Shown in pieces: positions 33,525-33,560 of a DNA stretch of 33,560 bases; position 1 is the first letter of the stretch, and each line of letters starts with the position of its first letter. The stretch comes from Dehalococcoidia bacterium (GTDB lineage Bacteria; Chloroflexota; Dehalococcoidia; Dehalococcoidales; UBA3254). The DNA lies in NCBI GenBank assembly GCA_025361145.1, contig JANYAV010000024.1, positions 1 to 33,560 on the forward strand. Reading direction: 5' to 3'. The position numbers were made by a program, and so were the translations under genes. The notes under the pieces are model-generated. The model was not told the DNA's origin. It saw nothing but the letters and a program-made list of their open reading frames with translations, and searched no databases.

Positions 33525-33560
33525 GGCGTGGGTTATCGTTGTTCGGTTTCCCTGGTGTTC

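Larger units (their letters stand above)
32500..33560. other. GC-rich, hairpin-rich segment without a convincing gene
   Basis: Composition switches from AT-rich to GC-rich near 32,485-32,515. Several strong inverted repeats follow: CCTGCT/AGCAGG at 32,517-32,543; a nested pair with outer arms 32,792-32,799 and 32,834-32,841 around inner arms 32,806-32,811 and 32,816-32,821; a NotI-like GCGGCCGC pair; and a 12-bp pair near the end. CTGGCATG occurs three times (32,799, 32,841, 32,910). A purine-only-like run spans about 33,295-33,330. The open frames here (for example 32,711-32,947, with GAGGAG upstream of its ATG) are Pro/Arg/Ser-rich on both strands and resemble no protein I know. The style recalls enterobacterial F-type plasmid backbone, but I cannot verify this. 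Confidence 0.55.

Overview
The window looks like the chromosome of an anaerobic bacterium of mid GC content. A tryptophan T-box riboswitch, Shine-Dalgarno starts, a type III glutamine synthetase and a trp operon with an embedded DAHP synthase would fit a Firmicute or a Dehalococcoidia-type Chloroflexota. I cannot settle the lineage from sequence alone. The host part (about 1-14,500) reads near 50% GC in the trp genes. The defence block (18.4-31.8 kb) is visibly AT-richer, and the last ~1 kb is strikingly GC-rich.

Layout. 2-124: C-terminal end of an IS-type transposase cut by the window edge. 288-1,770: small zinc-ribbon and membrane proteins (49-aa zinc protein, FmdB-like, PspC-domain, a second zinc ribbon, DUF5652-like). 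1,930-4,035 (-): glutamine synthetase III with its own promoter and terminator. 4,314-4,460: a 48-aa basic helical protein with its own terminator. 4,764-6,038: a CPA2-type cation/proton antiporter. 6,069-13,888: promoter, Trp T-box and trpE-G-D-C-F-aroF-B-A, so one tRNA-Trp-sensing leader controls both the Trp branch and a first-step shikimate enzyme.

At 14,524-14,568 lies the 3' half of a tRNA-Lys(CUU) gene (- strand) without its 5' half, beside the tRNA's terminator. This is the scar expected where an element has integrated into a tRNA gene, and it marks the left edge of an accessory region. Inside are a HigBA-like toxin-antitoxin pair, a CI/LexA-like repressor facing a Cro-like gene across shared operators, small phage-type genes and a DnaD-like replication protein. 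No intact tRNA-Lys, integrase or phage structural gene is in the window, so the element probably continues past the right end.

The main cargo (18,415-31,760, all + strand) is an eight-gene anti-phage locus. First unit: Mrr-like restriction endonuclease, m5C DNA methyltransferase, a protein with two GHKL ATPase domains (Hsp90/MutL-like at the N-terminus, histidine-kinase-like at the C-terminus), and a protein with a receiver-like N-terminus. Second unit: MORC/MutL-like ATPase, Z1-domain SF2 ATPase, a DUF4420-type PD-(D/E)XK nuclease and an AIPR protein. The second unit matches the MutL-Z1-DUF-AIPR core known as Mza and the paraMORC restriction neighbourhoods. The coupling of that core to a methyltransferase, an Mrr nuclease and a two-component-like pair is the most interesting part of the window. 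An orphan conserved protein follows (31,879-32,349, -).

From about 32,500 to the end there is a GC-rich, hairpin-rich stretch with no convincing gene. It is either a structured non-coding/plasmid-type region or foreign DNA joined by an assembly error.
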